A DNA stretch of 64,000 nucleotides, from assembly GCF_001512295.1 (NCBI RefSeq), contig NZ_LNUP01000002.1:1056263-1120262 (forward strand), in the 5' to 3' direction. The notes below the pieces were generated by a model that had not been told where the DNA came from, ran no database searches, and saw only the letters and a program-made list of their open reading frames with translations. A program made the position numbers and the translations under genes. Shown piece by piece: positions 1 through 10,129 of the stretch (position 1 is the stretch's first letter; every line of letters starts with the position of its first letter). Source of the DNA: Pseudomonas sp. EpS/L25. Its GTDB lineage: Bacteria > Pseudomonadota > Gammaproteobacteria > Pseudomonadales > Pseudomonadaceae.

Positions 1-3
1 CTC

Positions 4-750
4 ATGGCCGGTCATTCCAAATGGGCCAACATCAAGCACCGCAAAGAACGCCAGGATGCCAAGAAAGGCAAGATCTTCACCAAGATCATCCGCGAGCTGA
101 CCGTGGCCGCGCGCCAGGGTGGCGGCGTCCCGGCCGACAACCCCCGTCTGCGTCTGGCGGTGGACAAGGCACTTACCGCCAACATGACCCGCGACACCAT
201 CGACCGGGCCATCGCCCGTGGCGTGGGTGCCGGTGAGGGCGAGAACGTCGAGGAACTGACCTATGAAGGCTACGCCCCGAGCGGCGTCGCCATCATCGTC
301 GAAGCCATGACCGACAACCGCAACCGCACCGCGGCCGAGGTTCGCCATGCCTTCAACAAGTGCGGCGGCAACCTGGGCACCGATGGTTCGGTGGCCTATC
401 TGTTCGAGCGCAAGGGCCAGATCAGCTACGCTCCCGGTCTGGACGAAGACGCCCTGATGGAAGCGGCTTTGGAAGCGGGTGCCGATGACGTGGTGGCCAA
501 CGACGATGGCTCCATCGACGTCTTCACCAGCTTCGCCGATTTCATCGCCGTCAACGAAGCCCTGACCGCGGCCGGCTACAAGGCCGACGAAGCCGAGGTG
601 ACCATGATCCCCTCGACCTCCGCGACCCTGGATCTGGAGACCGCGCAGAAGGTACTCAAGCTGATCGACATGCTCGAAGATCTGGATGACGTGCAGAACG
701 TCTACTCCAACGCCGACATCCCCGACGACGTCATGGCGCAGCTCGGCTGA
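4..750 (+). CDS. pmpR: YebC/PmpR family regulator
   Basis: YebC/PmpR/TACO1 family protein of 248 residues, the normal length. It opens with the family signature [14 protein letters not shown], which also fixes the start, although only three upstream bases are visible. Family members are cytoplasmic and have been described both as DNA-binding regulators (PmpR represses pqsR in P. aeruginosa) and as factors that help ribosomes through difficult stretches. The stop codon overlaps the ruvC start (TGATG), so the two are translationally coupled, as in other Pseudomonas. Assignment is very secure; which of the two molecular roles dominates here cannot be told from sequence. Confidence 0.96.
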   Translation: MAGHSKWANIKHRKERQDAKKGKIFTKIIRELTVAARQGGGVPADNPRLRLAVDKALTANMTRDTIDRAIARGVGAGEGENVEELTYEGYAPSGVAIIVEAMTDNRNRTAAEVRHAFNKCGGNLGTDGSVAYLFERKGQISYAPGLDEDALMEAALEAGADDVVANDDGSIDVFTSFADFIAVNEALTAAGYKADEAEVTMIPSTSATLDLETAQKVLKLIDMLEDLDDVQNVYSNADIPDDVMAQLG

Positions 751-1310
751 TGTCCCTCTACGAGCGCCTGCCGCCCGATGCGCCCGGTACCCTGGTGCTG
801 GGCATCGACCCGGGTTCGCGGCTGACCGGCTTCGGCGTGGTGCGCGACACCGGGCGCGGCTGCGAATACGTCGCCTCGGGCTGCATCCGCACCGGCAACG
901 GTCCCTTGCCGGAGCGGTTGCAGATCGTCTATCGCGGCGTGCGCGATGTCATCGCCCAATACGGGCCGGTGACCATGGGCATCGAGCAGGTGTTCATGGC
1001 GCGCAATGCCGACTCGGCGCTCAAGCTGGGCCAGGCGCGCGGTGCGGCCATCGTCGCTGGTGCCGAGGGTGGCCTGGAGATCTCCGAGTACACCGCGAGC
1101 CAGGTCAAGCAGGCGGTGGTCGGTAGCGGCGGCGCGGACAAGCAGCAGGTGATGCTGATGGTCATGCACCTGCTGCGCCTGACCGAGAAGCCGCAGATCG
1201 ACGCCTCCGACGCCCTGGCCATCGCCCTCTGCCACGCCCATACCCGGCAGAGCCTGGTCCCCCATGGCCTGCTGGCGACCCGCCGCCGTGGCGGTCGTCT
1301 GCGGCTCTAG
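750..1310 (+). CDS. ruvC: Holliday junction resolvase RuvC
   Basis: Endonuclease of 186 residues that cuts Holliday junctions brought to it by RuvAB. The RNase H-like fold is marked by LGIDPGS near residue 20 (first catalytic Asp), GIEQVF near residue 75 (catalytic Glu) and [14 protein letters not shown] near the C-terminus (last two acidic residues). It is slightly longer than the E. coli protein because of a short N-terminal extension. The ATG overlaps the pmpR stop. A gap of 46 bases separates it from ruvA, so the three ruv genes are probably one transcript. Confidence 0.97.
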   Translation: MSLYERLPPDAPGTLVLGIDPGSRLTGFGVVRDTGRGCEYVASGCIRTGNGPLPERLQIVYRGVRDVIAQYGPVTMGIEQVFMARNADSALKLGQARGAAIVAGAEGGLEISEYTASQVKQAVVGSGGADKQQVMLMVMHLLRLTEKPQIDASDALAIALCHAHTRQSLVPHGLLATRRRGGRLRL

Positions 1311-1356
1311 TGCTATCCGCTCAACCCTCTCGCTCCAACGTTAGGAAGGTATCCCT

Positions 1357-1959
1357 GTGATCGGTCGTCTACGTGGCACCCTGGCGGAAAAGCAGCCGCC
1401 GCATCTCCTGCTCGACGTGGGCGGAGTCGGCTATGAGGTCGAGGTGCCCATGACGACCCTTTATCGGCTGCCGGCCCAAGGTGAAGTCGTCACATTGCAT
1501 ACCCACCTCGTGGTACGGGAAGATGCGCACCTGCTGTATGGGTTCGGGGAAAAACGCGAGCGCGAGCTGTTTCGCGAGCTGATCCGACTCAATGGTGTCG
1601 GCCCCAAGCTGGCCCTGGCGTTGATGTCCAGTCTCGAGGTGGATGAATTGGTTCGCTGTGTTCAGGCCCAGGACACCTCCGTCCTGGTCAAGGTGCCGGG
1701 GGTGGGCAAGAAGACCGCCGAGCGTCTGCTGGTCGAACTGAAGGACAGATTCAAGGCCTGGGAAAACCTGCCCACCATCGCGCCGCTGGTGTTGCCGAAC
1801 CAGACGCCGGTCGTCGCCAGTGCCGAGGCCGATGCGGTCAGCGCCCTGGTCGCCCTGGGTTTCAAACCCCAGGAAGCCAGTCGCGCCGTCGCCGCCGTGG
1901 AAGGGGAAGACCTTTCCAGCGAGGAACTCATCCGTCGCGCCCTGAAGGGCATGGTCTGA
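1357..1959 (+). CDS. ruvA: Holliday junction DNA helicase subunit RuvA
   Basis: Tetrameric subunit that binds the four-way junction and loads RuvB. The 200 residues show an N-terminal OB-fold (MIGRLRGTL...), two helix-hairpin-helix motifs ([13 protein letters not shown] around residue 75-90 and [13 protein letters not shown] around 110), and a C-terminal RuvB-binding helical domain. The start is GTG, supported by an AGGAAGG ribosome-binding site at 1343-1349, eight bases upstream. It is followed after four bases by ruvB. Confidence 0.97.
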   Translation: MIGRLRGTLAEKQPPHLLLDVGGVGYEVEVPMTTLYRLPAQGEVVTLHTHLVVREDAHLLYGFGEKRERELFRELIRLNGVGPKLALALMSSLEVDELVRCVQAQDTSVLVKVPGVGKKTAERLLVELKDRFKAWENLPTIAPLVLPNQTPVVASAEADAVSALVALGFKPQEASRAVAAVEGEDLSSEELIRRALKGMV

Positions 1960-1963
1960 TCCC

Positions 1964-3016
1964 ATGATAGAAACCGATCGTCTCATCTCGGGCAGTGGTC
2001 GCGACCGTGAAGATTTCCAGGATCGCGCCATCCGTCCGGTGCGCCTGGCGGACTATATCGGCCAGCCGGTGGTGCGCGACCAGATGGGGCTGTTCATTCA
2101 GGCCGCGAAGGGCAGGGGCGAGGCGCTCGACCATACCCTGATCTTCGGCCCCCCCGGACTGGGCAAGACCACCCTGGCCAACATCATTGCCCAGGAAATG
2201 CAGGTTTCCCTGAAGAGCACCTCGGGGCCCGTGCTGGAGCGCCCGGGCGATCTCGCCGCGCTGCTGACCAACCTGGAAGCGGGCGATGTACTCTTCATCG
2301 ACGAGATCCATCGGCTGTCGCCCATCGTCGAGGAAGTGCTCTATCCGGCGATGGAGGACTACCAGCTCGACATCATGATCGGCGAAGGCCCGGCGGCCCG
2401 TTCCATCAAGCTGGACCTGCCGCCCTTCACCCTGGTGGGGGCCACCACCCGTGCCGGCATGCTGACCAATCCGCTGCGCGACCGCTTCGGGATCGTCCAG
2501 CGTCTGGAGTTCTACGGCACCGCGGACCTGGCCACCATCGTCACCCGCTCTGCCGGCATCCTGGGGCTGGCCATCGAAGCCGAAGGCGCCCTGGAAATCG
2601 CCCGTCGCGCGCGTGGTACGCCGCGGATCGCCAATCGGCTGTTGCGCAGGGTCCGCGACTTCGCCGAGGTGCGCGGGCAGGGGCACATCAGCCACGACAT
2701 CGCCGGTCGTGCCTTGGACCTGCTGGACGTAGATGCCCAGGGCTTCGATCACCAGGATCGCCGCCTGCTGCTGACCATGATCGACAAGTTCGACGGCGGG
2801 CCGGTCGGGGTGGACAGCCTCGCCGCTGCCATCAGCGAAGAGCGTCACACCATCGAAGACGTCCTGGAACCCTATCTGATCCAGCAAGGCTATATCATGC
2901 GCACGCCGCGCGGGCGGGTGGTGACCCGGCACGCCTATCTGCATTTCGGGCTGAACCTGCCATCGCGCCTGGCCCAGGGCGGTACGCCCGATCTGTTCGA
3001 GGTCAATGGTAACTAA
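1964..3016 (+). CDS. ruvB: Holliday junction branch-migration ATPase RuvB
   Basis: AAA+ motor of 350 residues that drives branch migration with RuvA. Walker A is GPPGLGKTT at about residues 62-70, Walker B is FIDEIH at about 111-116, sensor 1 is GATTRAG, and the arginine-finger segment is NPLRDRFG. The C-terminal winged-helix domain ends near PSRLAQGG. Length is normal. It lies four bases downstream of ruvA, consistent with co-transcription. Confidence 0.98.
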   Translation: MIETDRLISGSGRDREDFQDRAIRPVRLADYIGQPVVRDQMGLFIQAAKGRGEALDHTLIFGPPGLGKTTLANIIAQEMQVSLKSTSGPVLERPGDLAALLTNLEAGDVLFIDEIHRLSPIVEEVLYPAMEDYQLDIMIGEGPAARSIKLDLPPFTLVGATTRAGMLTNPLRDRFGIVQRLEFYGTADLATIVTRSAGILGLAIEAEGALEIARRARGTPRIANRLLRRVRDFAEVRGQGHISHDIAGRALDLLDVDAQGFDHQDRRLLLTMIDKFDGGPVGVDSLAAAISEERHTIEDVLEPYLIQQGYIMRTPRGRVVTRHAYLHFGLNLPSRLAQGGTPDLFEVNGN

Positions 3017-3067
3017 ATGCAGTTGCGAACATTTCTGATTGGCAACGGCGAGGCTAGGTTCTAGAGT

Positions 3068-3517
3068 ATGCACGCGCAACCGCGGAGCCCGTCGTCGCCC
3101 GTCCTCAGGTGTCGTGTCTACTACGAAGATACCGATGCCGGCGGCATCGTCTACTACGTCAACTACCTCAAATTCATGGAACGCGCCCGCACCGAGCGAC
3201 TGCGCGCGCTGGGCTATGCCCAGTCCGAACTCGCTCGGGACGGTCTGCTCTTCGTCGTCCACAGCAGCGAAGCGCGCTACCATGCGCCCGCGCGGCTGGA
3301 TGACGAGTTGCTGATCGGTGCCGAGGTGGTCGAGGCGAAGCGCGCCAGCCTCAGGTTTCACCAGGAGGTCCGGCGCGCCAGGGACGCTGTCCTGCTCTGT
3401 GAAGGGTGGGTGACGGTCGCCTGCGTGCGTGCTGACAGCTTCAGGCCCAGGGCGATGCCCGAAGCCATGCGAACGGTTCTTGCCGGAAATCCGGCGTCAA
3501 TTCAATCAGGAGATTAA
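3068..3517 (+). CDS. ybgC: Acyl-CoA thioesterase YbgC
   Basis: Hotdog-fold thioesterase of 149 residues and the usual first gene of the tol-pal cluster. The family motif [17 protein letters not shown] with its catalytic Asp lies at about residues 19-35. It is thought to hydrolyse short-chain acyl-CoA or acyl-ACP at the inner membrane face, but its link to Tol function is unclear. No strong ribosome-binding site precedes the ATG. The stop is followed immediately by the tolQ start, so the cluster is tightly packed. Confidence 0.93.
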   Translation: MHAQPRSPSSPVLRCRVYYEDTDAGGIVYYVNYLKFMERARTERLRALGYAQSELARDGLLFVVHSSEARYHAPARLDDELLIGAEVVEAKRASLRFHQEVRRARDAVLLCEGWVTVACVRADSFRPRAMPEAMRTVLAGNPASIQSGD

Positions 3518-3519
3518 GC

Positions 3520-4212
3520 GTGCAACCCAACGTCGACCATACGTCCATGTGGAGCCTCATCGCCAACGCCAGTCTGGTGGTACAGCTGGTGATGCTCATC
3601 TTGGTCGCAGCCTCCGTCACGTCCTGGATCATGATCATCCAGCGCGGCAACGCCATGCGCGCCGCCAAGCGTTCGCTGGACGCCTTCGAAGAGAAGTTCT
3701 GGTCGGGCATCGACCTGTCCAAGCTCTATCGCCAGGCCGGCAGCAACCCCGATCCGGACTCCGGCGTCGAGCAGATCTTCCGTGCCGGCTTCAAGGAATT
3801 CTCCCGCCTCCGCCAGCAGCCCGGTGTCGATCCCGATGCCGTGATGGAAGGCGTCTCGCGCGCCATGCGCGTCGCCATCTCCCGTGAGGAAGAAAAGCTC
3901 GAGCAGGCCCTGCCGTTCCTGGCCACCGTCGGTTCCACCAGCCCCTATGTGGGTCTGTTCGGTACCGTCTGGGGCATCATGAACTCCTTCCGGGGCCTGT
4001 CCACCGCCCAGCAGGCGACCCTGGCCACCGTGGCCCCCGGCATCGCCGAAGCCCTGATCGCCACCGCCATCGGCCTGTTCGCCGCCATTCCCGCTGTCGT
4101 GGCCTACAACCGCTTCGCCGCCCGCTCGGAAATGCTGATCAACCGCTACTACACCTTTGCGGACGAATTCCAGGCCATCCTGCACCGCAAAGTCCACACC
4201 AGCGACGAATAA
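3520..4212 (+). CDS. tolQ: Tol-Pal system protein TolQ
   Basis: Inner-membrane motor subunit of the Tol-Pal complex, homologous to ExbB/MotA. The 230 residues have a first membrane helix at about 15-37 and two more at about 137-160 and 170-195, with the conserved ATVGSTSPYVGLFGTVWGI segment. With TolR it turns proton flow into movement of TolA, which keeps the outer membrane drawn in during division. The GTG start is preferred over the ATG nine codons on (MWSL) because of the GGAGA site just upstream and the usual Pseudomonas N-terminus ending in DHTSMW. Confidence 0.96.
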   Translation: MQPNVDHTSMWSLIANASLVVQLVMLILVAASVTSWIMIIQRGNAMRAAKRSLDAFEEKFWSGIDLSKLYRQAGSNPDPDSGVEQIFRAGFKEFSRLRQQPGVDPDAVMEGVSRAMRVAISREEEKLEQALPFLATVGSTSPYVGLFGTVWGIMNSFRGLSTAQQATLATVAPGIAEALIATAIGLFAAIPAVVAYNRFAARSEMLINRYYTFADEFQAILHRKVHTSDE

Positions 4213-4223
4213 AGAGGTATCCC

Positions 4224-4670
4224 ATGGTCCCTCGCCGCAAGAAACGCAAGCCCGTCGCCGAGATGAACGTGGTGCCCTACATCGACGTGATGTTGGTGCT
4301 CCTCGTCATCTTCATGGTGACGGCGCCCATGCTCAACCAGGGCGTCAAGGTCGACCTGCCCAAGGTCGACAGCCAAGCCCTGCCGCAGGACAACGACAAG
4401 CAGATCCTCACCGTTTCGGTGAAGGCCGACGGCACCTACTACTGGAACGTCGGTTCCGAGGTGGATACCGATCAGAAAGCCAAGTCCGAGACCGCGGTAT
4501 CCCTGTCACAACTGAGTCAGCAGGTCGGTGCCATCATGCGTCAACGTGCGGACACCCAGGTGTTCATCCGCGGTGACAAGGCCGCCAACTATGGGGTCGT
4601 CGCCGGCGCCATGGGGGCCTTGCAACAGGCCGGCGTACCCAACGTCGGGTTGATTACCGAGGCGCCTTGA
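4224..4670 (+). CDS. tolR: Tol-Pal system protein TolR
   Basis: ExbD/TolR family protein of 148 residues with one membrane helix (about 17-37) and a periplasmic domain. The helix carries the conserved Asp in VVPYIDVMLVLLVIFM, which takes part in proton conduction with TolQ. An AGAGG ribosome-binding site lies about six bases upstream. The stop overlaps the tolA start (TGATG), giving coupled translation. Confidence 0.96.
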   Translation: MVPRRKKRKPVAEMNVVPYIDVMLVLLVIFMVTAPMLNQGVKVDLPKVDSQALPQDNDKQILTVSVKADGTYYWNVGSEVDTDQKAKSETAVSLSQLSQQVGAIMRQRADTQVFIRGDKAANYGVVAGAMGALQQAGVPNVGLITEAP

Positions 4671-5770
4671 TGCGACACCGCGAGCCTTCGTCGTCCGAGA
4701 GTTATTTCTGGCCGGTCATCTGGGCGGTCGCCCTGCATGTGCTGATCTTCGGCCTGCTGTTCGTCAGCTTCGCCTTCACGCCTGAATTGCCCCAGTCCCG
4801 CCCGGTCGTCCAGGCGACCTTGGTCCAGCTCAAATCCAAGAGCTCGGCCCAGGTCCAGACCGAGCAGAAACTAGCGGGTGAGGCGAAGAAGACCGCTGCC
4901 AAGCAGTACGAGCAGGAGCAGCTGGAGCAGCGTCGCCAGCAACAGGAAGCCCAGCGTGAAGCAGCGGCCGCCAAGGCGGCCGAGCAGAAGGAAGCCCAGC
5001 AGCAGGCCGCGGAACAAAAGAAAGCCGACGACGCTCGAAAGGCGCAGCAAGCGGAAGCGGCGGCCAAGGCCGCCGAAGCCAAGGCTGAAGCCGAGAAACA
5101 GGCGGATGCCGCCAAGGCGGCCGCGGAAGCCAAGCAGGCCGCCGAGCAGAAGAAGCAGGCGGACATCGCCAAGAAGAAGGCCGACGAAGCCGCCAAGCAG
5201 AAGGCAGCCGACGAAGCGGCCAAGGCTAAGGCAGCCGAGGCGGCCAAGCAGAAGGCCGCGGAAGAAGCCAAGCAGAAAGCCGCTGCCGATGCGGCCAAGA
5301 AGGAAGCCGCTGCGGAAGCGGCGAAGAAGAAGGCGGCTGACGACGCCAAGAAGAAGGCCGCTCAGGCGGCTGCGCGCAAAGCGGCGGAAGACAAGAAGGC
5401 CCAGGCCCTGGCCGAGCTGTTGTCGGAAGACACCCAGCGGCAGCAGGCCCTGGCCGATGAGCAGGGCGATGAAGTGGCGTCCAGCTTCGATGACCTGATC
5501 GTGCGTCTGGTCAGCGAGCAGTGGACCCGCCCGCAATCGGCGCGCAACGGCATGAGCGTCGAGGTGCAGATCAACATGCTGCCGGATGGCACCATCACCA
5601 GCGCTACGGTGACGCGCTCCAGTGGCAACAAGGAATTCGATAATTCAGCGGTATCGGCCGTGCGTAACGTCGGTCGCATCCGCGAGCTGCAGCAGCTGGA
5701 TCGCAAGACCTTCGATCAGCTGTACCGTCAGCGCCGCATGATCTTCAAACCGGAGGACCTGAGTCTGTGA
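4670..5770 (+). CDS. tolA: Tol-Pal system protein TolA
   Basis: Periplasm-spanning protein of 366 residues that links the TolQR motor to Pal. A short cytoplasmic N-terminus is followed by a membrane helix at about 14-36. A long Ala/Lys/Glu/Gln-rich helical domain (about 60-245) comes next, then a C-terminal globular domain beginning near [14 protein letters not shown]. The ATG at 4670 overlaps the tolR stop; a TTG one codon earlier is possible but less likely. The low-complexity middle is normal for TolA and creates long spurious open frames on both strands. Confidence 0.95.
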   Translation: MRHREPSSSESYFWPVIWAVALHVLIFGLLFVSFAFTPELPQSRPVVQATLVQLKSKSSAQVQTEQKLAGEAKKTAAKQYEQEQLEQRRQQQEAQREAAAAKAAEQKEAQQQAAEQKKADDARKAQQAEAAAKAAEAKAEAEKQADAAKAAAEAKQAAEQKKQADIAKKKADEAAKQKAADEAAKAKAAEAAKQKAAEEAKQKAAADAAKKEAAAEAAKKKAADDAKKKAAQAAARKAAEDKKAQALAELLSEDTQRQQALADEQGDEVASSFDDLIVRLVSEQWTRPQSARNGMSVEVQINMLPDGTITSATVTRSSGNKEFDNSAVSAVRNVGRIRELQQLDRKTFDQLYRQRRMIFKPEDLSL

Positions 5771-7065
5771 ACACCCTGATCCGTTACATCCTGCTGGGCT
5801 TGGTCCTGGTGGTGGGCTCCGCCCAGGCGGCCGATCCGCTGGTGATCTCCAGCGGTAGTGATCGCGCCATCCCGATCGCCGTCGTGCCGTTCGGTTGGCA
5901 GGGTGGTCAGCCGCTGCCGGAGGACATCGCCAACATCGTCAGCGACGACATGCGCAACTCCGGGGTGTTCTCGCCCATTCCGCGGCAGAACATGCTCAGC
6001 CAGCCGACCCAGGCCAGCGAAGTGATCTTCCGTGACTGGAAGGCCCTGGGCGCCAACTACGTACTGGTCGGCAACGTCGTGCCCAACGGCGGCCGTCTGC
6101 AGATCACCTACGCCCTGTTCAACGTCGCCACCGAGCAGCAGGTCATGACCGGCAATGTCGGGGGGGGTACCGATCAGCTGCGCGACATGGCGCACTTCAT
6201 CTCGGACCAGGCCTACGAGAAGCTGACCGGCGTCAAGGGTGCCTTCTCCACGCGCATCCTCTACGTCACCGCCGAGCGCTTCTCCGCCACCAACACCCGC
6301 TACACCCTGCAGCGCGCCGACTACGACGGTGCCCGCTCGGTGACCCTGCTGCAGTCCCGCGAGCCGATCCTGTCGCCGCGCTTCGCCCCGGACGGCAAGC
6401 GTATCGCCTACGTCTCCTTCGAGCAGCAGCGTCCACGCATCTTCATGCAGTACATCGACACCGGTCGCCGCGAGCAACTGACCAACTTCGAAGGCCTGAA
6501 TGGCGCCCCGGCGTTTTCGCCCGACGGTAATCGTCTGGCCTTCGTCCTTTCCAAGGATGGCAACCCCGAGATCTATGTGATGGATCTGGGCTCGCGCGCC
6601 ATTCGTCGAGTGACGAATGACTCGGCCATCGATACCGAGCCTTTCTGGGGTAAGGACGGCCAGACCATTTACTTCACCTCCGACCGTTCCGGCAAACCGC
6701 AAATCTATAAAACCAGTGCCAATGGCGGAGGCGCTGAGCGCGTCACTTTCGTCGGTAACTACAACGCCAACCCGAAACTTTCGGCGGACGAAAAAACCCT
6801 GGTCATGGTGCATCGCCAGGAAGGTTTCACCAATTTCCAGATCGCGGCGCAGGATCTGCAACGCGGCTCTGTACGGGTGCTTTCCAACACCAGCCTGAAC
6901 GACTCGCCTACTGTCGCGCCCAATGGCACCATGCTAATCTACGCCACCCGCCAGCAGGACCGAGGCGTACTGATGCTTGTCTCCATCAATGGTCGCGTTC
7001 GGATTCCTATTCCCACCGCCCAAGGTGACGTGCGCGAGCCTTCCTGGTCTCCTTACCTGAACTGA
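5767..7065 (+). CDS. tolB: Tol-Pal system beta-propeller protein TolB
   Basis: Periplasmic protein of 432 residues that interacts with TolA and Pal. A signal peptide is visible (hydrophobic stretch at about 7-20, cleavage after AQA near residue 22). An N-terminal alpha/beta domain follows, then a six-bladed beta-propeller with WD40-like repeats ([42 protein letters not shown]). The GTG start overlaps the tolA stop (GTGA), so translation is coupled. Confidence 0.96.
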   Translation: MNTLIRYILLGLVLVVGSAQAADPLVISSGSDRAIPIAVVPFGWQGGQPLPEDIANIVSDDMRNSGVFSPIPRQNMLSQPTQASEVIFRDWKALGANYVLVGNVVPNGGRLQITYALFNVATEQQVMTGNVGGGTDQLRDMAHFISDQAYEKLTGVKGAFSTRILYVTAERFSATNTRYTLQRADYDGARSVTLLQSREPILSPRFAPDGKRIAYVSFEQQRPRIFMQYIDTGRREQLTNFEGLNGAPAFSPDGNRLAFVLSKDGNPEIYVMDLGSRAIRRVTNDSAIDTEPFWGKDGQTIYFTSDRSGKPQIYKTSANGGGAERVTFVGNYNANPKLSADEKTLVMVHRQEGFTNFQIAAQDLQRGSVRVLSNTSLNDSPTVAPNGTMLIYATRQQDRGVLMLVSINGRVRIPIPTAQGDVREPSWSPYLN

Positions 7066-7124
7066 CGGCCAATTAGAAAAGTCCCTGGTTACACCAACAT
7101 TGCGGTTCTTTTAGGAGTTACATG

Positions 7125-7640
7125 ATGGAAATGCTGAAATTCGGCAAGTTCGCTGCACTGGCTCTGGCTATGGCCGTTGCCGTGGGCTGTTCCTCCAAGG
7201 GTGGCGACGCCTCCGGTGAAGGCGCTGGCGCTGGCGCCGGTGCTGTCGACCCGAACGCTGGCTACGGTGCCAACGCCGGTGCCGTCGACGGCAGCATGGG
7301 CGACGAAGCCGCCCTGCGTGCCATCACCGTCTTCTACTTCGAGTACGACAGCTCCGACCTGAAGCCGGAAGCCATGCGCGCTCTGGACGTCCACGCCCGT
7401 GACCTGAAAGCCAGCGGCCAGCGCGTCGTTCTGGAAGGTAACACCGACGAGCGCGGCACCCGCGAGTACAACTTGGCTCTGGGTGAGCGTCGTGCCAAGG
7501 CCGTTCAGCGTTACCTGGTCCTGCAAGGCGTTTCCCCGGCCCAGCTGGAAGTGGTGTCCTACGGTAAAGAGCGTCCGGTTGCCGTCGGTCACGACGAAGC
7601 TTCCTGGGCTCAGAACCGTCGCGTTGAGCTGAAGAAGTAA
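7125..7640 (+). CDS. pal: Peptidoglycan-associated lipoprotein Pal (OprL)
   Basis: Outer-membrane lipoprotein of 171 residues, called OprL in Pseudomonas. The lipobox is AVGC, with the lipidated Cys at about residue 22. A short Gly/Ala linker leads to an OmpA-like peptidoglycan-binding domain with [10 protein letters not shown] and the diaminopimelate-binding [11 protein letters not shown] motif. There are two adjacent ATGs. The second is chosen because it lies seven bases from AGGAG (7113-7117) and gives the known Pseudomonas N-terminus MEMLKFGKF. Confidence 0.96.
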   Translation: MEMLKFGKFAALALAMAVAVGCSSKGGDASGEGAGAGAGAVDPNAGYGANAGAVDGSMGDEAALRAITVFYFEYDSSDLKPEAMRALDVHARDLKASGQRVVLEGNTDERGTREYNLALGERRAKAVQRYLVLQGVSPAQLEVVSYGKERPVAVGHDEASWAQNRRVELKK

Positions 7641-7646
7641 TAAACG

Positions 7647-8471
7647 ATGTCCAAGCGCCTGCAGTTCTTGATCGCCCTGACCCTCGGTGTACCGGTTGTC
7701 GCCGGGGCTCAGGTTCCCGTACAGGATGGTAGCTATGCCCCCGCCCAGTCCGCCGGGCAGGGTTATGGCAACGCAGGCGCGGCCAGTGCCGGGAACGGGT
7801 CTCCCGTTTCCGGCATGGGTCAACTCTTCATGCAGTTGCAACAGATGCAGGACGACATCGCGCGCCTGCGGGGCCAGGTCGAGGTCCAGGAAAACGAAAT
7901 CCGCCAGCTCAAGCAGGAAGGATTGGATCGTTACCAGGATCTGGATGGCCGAATATCCCAGCTTTCTTCCGCTCCTGCTGCAGGTGCAGGAGCCGCTGCG
8001 GGTGCCACCCCGAACGGTGCCATCGCAGCCAATACCACGCCAACACCGCCCGCTCCGGCCGGTGCTCCGGCTGCCAGCAACGAGCCGGGCGATCCGGCGA
8101 AGGAAAAGCTGTACTACGACGCTGCCTTCGACCTGATCAAAGCCAAGGATTTCGACAAGGCCAGTCAGGCATTCAATGCCTTCCTGCGCAAGTATCCCAA
8201 CAGTCAGTACGCCGGTAATGCCCAGTACTGGCTGGGCGAGGTGAATCTGGCCAAAGGCGATCTGCAGGCCGCAGGTCAGGCGTTCGCCAGGGTCAGTCAG
8301 GCCTATCCCACCAGCAACAAGGTGCCGGATTCGCTGTACAAGTTGGGTGGGGTCGAGCAGAAGCTCGGCCGTACCGACCGGGCCAAGGGCATGTACCAGC
8401 AGGTCATCAGCCAGTACCCCGGGACATCCGCTGCGCAGCTGGCGCAGCGGGATCTGAAAAGCCTGCCCTAG
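7647..8471 (+). CDS. cpoB: Cell division coordinator CpoB (YbgF)
   Basis: Periplasmic protein of 274 residues that closes the tol-pal operon. It has a signal peptide (cleavage around AGAQ, residue 22), a coiled-coil trimerisation region (about 55-115, MQQMQDDIARLRGQVEVQE), an Ala/Pro/Gly linker, and C-terminal TPR repeats (about 150-270). In E. coli it coordinates PBP1B with the Tol machine during septation. It starts six bases after the pal stop, and the downstream terminator stem overlaps its own stop codon. Confidence 0.93.
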   Translation: MSKRLQFLIALTLGVPVVAGAQVPVQDGSYAPAQSAGQGYGNAGAASAGNGSPVSGMGQLFMQLQQMQDDIARLRGQVEVQENEIRQLKQEGLDRYQDLDGRISQLSSAPAAGAGAAAGATPNGAIAANTTPTPPAPAGAPAASNEPGDPAKEKLYYDAAFDLIKAKDFDKASQAFNAFLRKYPNSQYAGNAQYWLGEVNLAKGDLQAAGQAFARVSQAYPTSNKVPDSLYKLGGVEQKLGRTDRAKGMYQQVISQYPGTSAAQLAQRDLKSLP

Positions 8472-8484
8472 CGCAGGCTTTTTT
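8457..8484 (+). terminator. Rho-independent terminator of the tol-pal operon
   Basis: The stem AAGCCTGC (8459-8466) pairs perfectly with GCAGGCTT (8473-8480) around a six-base loop and is followed by a T run. The cpoB stop codon lies inside the loop. Confidence 0.9.
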
Positions 8485-8509
8485 CTTTCATCTACCGCAA
8501 CGGAGGCGG

Positions 8510-9193
8510 ATGGCCTGTTCAGCCGTCACGCCCGTGGCTTCCATGCAAAAAGATACCCTACGTCTTACCGAGATCTTCTATTCGCTGCAGGGCGAGGCAC
8601 GCACCGCCGGCCTGCCTACCGTCTTCATTCGTCTCACCGGTTGCCCGCTGCGTTGCCAGTACTGCGACACGGCCTATGCCTTCACCGGCGGTGAAATCCA
8701 TCACCTCGACGCCATCCTGGGGCAGGTCGCGAGTTATCGTCCGCGGCACATCTGCGTGACGGGGGGCGAACCCCTGGCACAACCCAACTGCCTCAAGCTG
8801 CTCGAGCAGCTGTGCGATGCCGGTTACCAGGTTTCCCTGGAAACCAGCGGTGCGCTGGACGTCAGCGGCGTCGATGTGCGCGTCAGCAAGGTCGTCGATC
8901 TCAAGACGCCGGGATCGGGCGAGATGGGGCGCAACCTCTACAGCAACATCGCCCATCTCACGCCCAACGATCAGGTGAAATTCGTCATCTGCTCCCGTGA
9001 GGACTACGAGTGGGCGGTTTCCAAGCTGATCGAGTATCGCCTGGAGCAGCGGGCCGGCGAGGTACTGTTCTCGCCCAGCCATGGCCAGGTCGTACCGCGG
9101 GAGCTGGCGGAGTGGATCGTGGCCGACAACCTGCCGGTGCGCTTTCAACTGCAGTTGCACAAGCTCCTCTGGAACGACGAACCGGGACACTGA
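8510..9193 (+). CDS. queE: 7-carboxy-7-deazaguanine synthase QueE
   Basis: Radical SAM enzyme that converts 6-carboxy-tetrahydropterin to 7-carboxy-7-deazaguanine in queuosine synthesis. The cluster-binding CX3CX2C is seen as CPLRCQYC near residue 45, with the SAM-binding CVTGGEPL near 85. The ATG at 8510 is very close to GGAGG (8502-8506). A start at the in-frame ATG at 8543 ([12 protein letters not shown]) would match the usual length better, so the N-terminus is uncertain by 11 residues. It is adjacent to queC, the next enzyme in the pathway. Confidence 0.93.
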   Translation: MACSAVTPVASMQKDTLRLTEIFYSLQGEARTAGLPTVFIRLTGCPLRCQYCDTAYAFTGGEIHHLDAILGQVASYRPRHICVTGGEPLAQPNCLKLLEQLCDAGYQVSLETSGALDVSGVDVRVSKVVDLKTPGSGEMGRNLYSNIAHLTPNDQVKFVICSREDYEWAVSKLIEYRLEQRAGEVLFSPSHGQVVPRELAEWIVADNLPVRFQLQLHKLLWNDEPGH

Positions 9194-9195
9194 GC

Positions 9196-9870
9196 ATGAA
9201 CCAGCCAAAAGCCGTCATCCTTCTTTCCGGCGGTCTCGATTCCGCCACCGTGGTCGCCATGGCCAAGGCCCAGGGCTTCGCCTGCTACACCATGAGTTTC
9301 GACTACGGCCAACGCCATAGAGCCGAATTGCACGCCGCTGAGCGGGTAGCGTGCCAGTTGGGCGTCGTCGAGCACAAGGTGATCGGTCTGAATCTCGACG
9401 GCATCGGTGGCTCGGCGCTTACCGATCCGAACATCGCCGTGCCGGAAACGCCGGGGGAGGGCATTCCGGTCACCTATGTGCCAGCGCGCAATACGGTATT
9501 CCTCTCCCTCGCCCTGGGTTGGGCCGAGGTGCTCGGCGCAAGGCATCTGTTCATCGGCGTGAATGCCGTGGACTATTCCGGCTATCCGGATTGCCGACCG
9601 GAGTTCGTCGAAGCCTTCGAACGCCTGGCCAATCTCGCCACCAAGGCCGGCGTGGAAGGCGATGCCTTCAAGATCGAGGCGCCCTTGCAGTTCATGTCCA
9701 AGGCCCAGATCGTCGAGACTGGAACGCAACTGGGCGTCGACTATGGCTTGACGGTGTCCTGCTATCAGGCCAACGACGAAGGCCAAGCCTGCGGCCGTTG
9801 CGACAGCTGCCGCCTGCGCGCCGACGGCTTCAAGACCGCCGGAATCGCCGACCCCACTCGCTACCAATAA
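9196..9870 (+). CDS. queC: 7-cyano-7-deazaguanine synthase QueC
   Basis: ATP-dependent enzyme of 224 residues that turns 7-carboxy-7-deazaguanine into preQ0. It has an N-terminal PP-loop ([12 protein letters not shown]), the motif [14 protein letters not shown], and a C-terminal zinc site made of C-x2-C-x2-C in ACGRCDSCR plus the upstream Cys in SCYQ. The ATG lies two bases after the queE stop. A longer reading frame exists upstream but would overlap queE. Confidence 0.95.
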   Translation: MNQPKAVILLSGGLDSATVVAMAKAQGFACYTMSFDYGQRHRAELHAAERVACQLGVVEHKVIGLNLDGIGGSALTDPNIAVPETPGEGIPVTYVPARNTVFLSLALGWAEVLGARHLFIGVNAVDYSGYPDCRPEFVEAFERLANLATKAGVEGDAFKIEAPLQFMSKAQIVETGTQLGVDYGLTVSCYQANDEGQACGRCDSCRLRADGFKTAGIADPTRYQ

Positions 9871-9888
9871 AAAAATTAATCTAGGGTG

Positions 9889-9916
9889 TTGATTCTCCTG
9901 AGAAAATCGCTAGAAT
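9889..9916 (+). promoter_or_regulatory. Sigma-70 promoter of tRNA-Lys
   Basis: TTGATT at 9889-9894 and TAGAAT at 9911-9916 are separated by 16 bases, with a GC-rich GGCGCCC discriminator. The -10 box lies 13 bases before the tRNA 5' end, as expected for a tRNA promoter. Confidence 0.75.
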
Positions 9917-9929
9917 GGCGCCCACTAAC

Positions 9930-10005
9930 GGGTCGTTAGCTCAGTCGGTAGAGCAGTTGGCTTTTAACCAATTGGTCGTAGGTTCGAATCCCACACGACC
10001 CACCA
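9930..10005 (+). tRNA. tRNA-Lys (anticodon TTT)
   Basis: A complete 76-nt cloverleaf with encoded CCA. The acceptor GGGTCGT pairs with ACGACCC, the D-arm is GCTCAGTCGGTAGAGC, the anticodon loop is CTTTTAA, and the T-loop is GGTTCGAATCC. In P. aeruginosa the tRNA-Lys next to queC is a known integration site for genomic islands, and the accessory segment downstream fits that pattern. Confidence 0.98.
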
Positions 10006-10016
10006 TCTTCACCAGA

Positions 10017-10039
10017 AACCCTCCGCAAGGAGGGTTTTT
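10017..10039 (+). terminator. Rho-independent terminator after tRNA-Lys
   Basis: AACCCTCC and GGAGGGTT form an eight-base-pair stem around a GCAA loop, followed by a T run. It closes the tRNA transcript. Confidence 0.88.
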
Positions 10040-10129
10040 GCGTTTCTCGTAGCCAAGAAAAGCAGCCGTCTGGGGCGGAACCTAGCCCTGCGTTTCGATG
10101 ATGTCAAATTGCGTATGCTTTGACTTAGG

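Noticed and set aside
4702-5536. Leu/Ala- and Arg/Pro-rich frames around the tolA middle domain
   Set aside because: They arise from the repetitive AAG/GCC codons of the TolA helix read in other frames.
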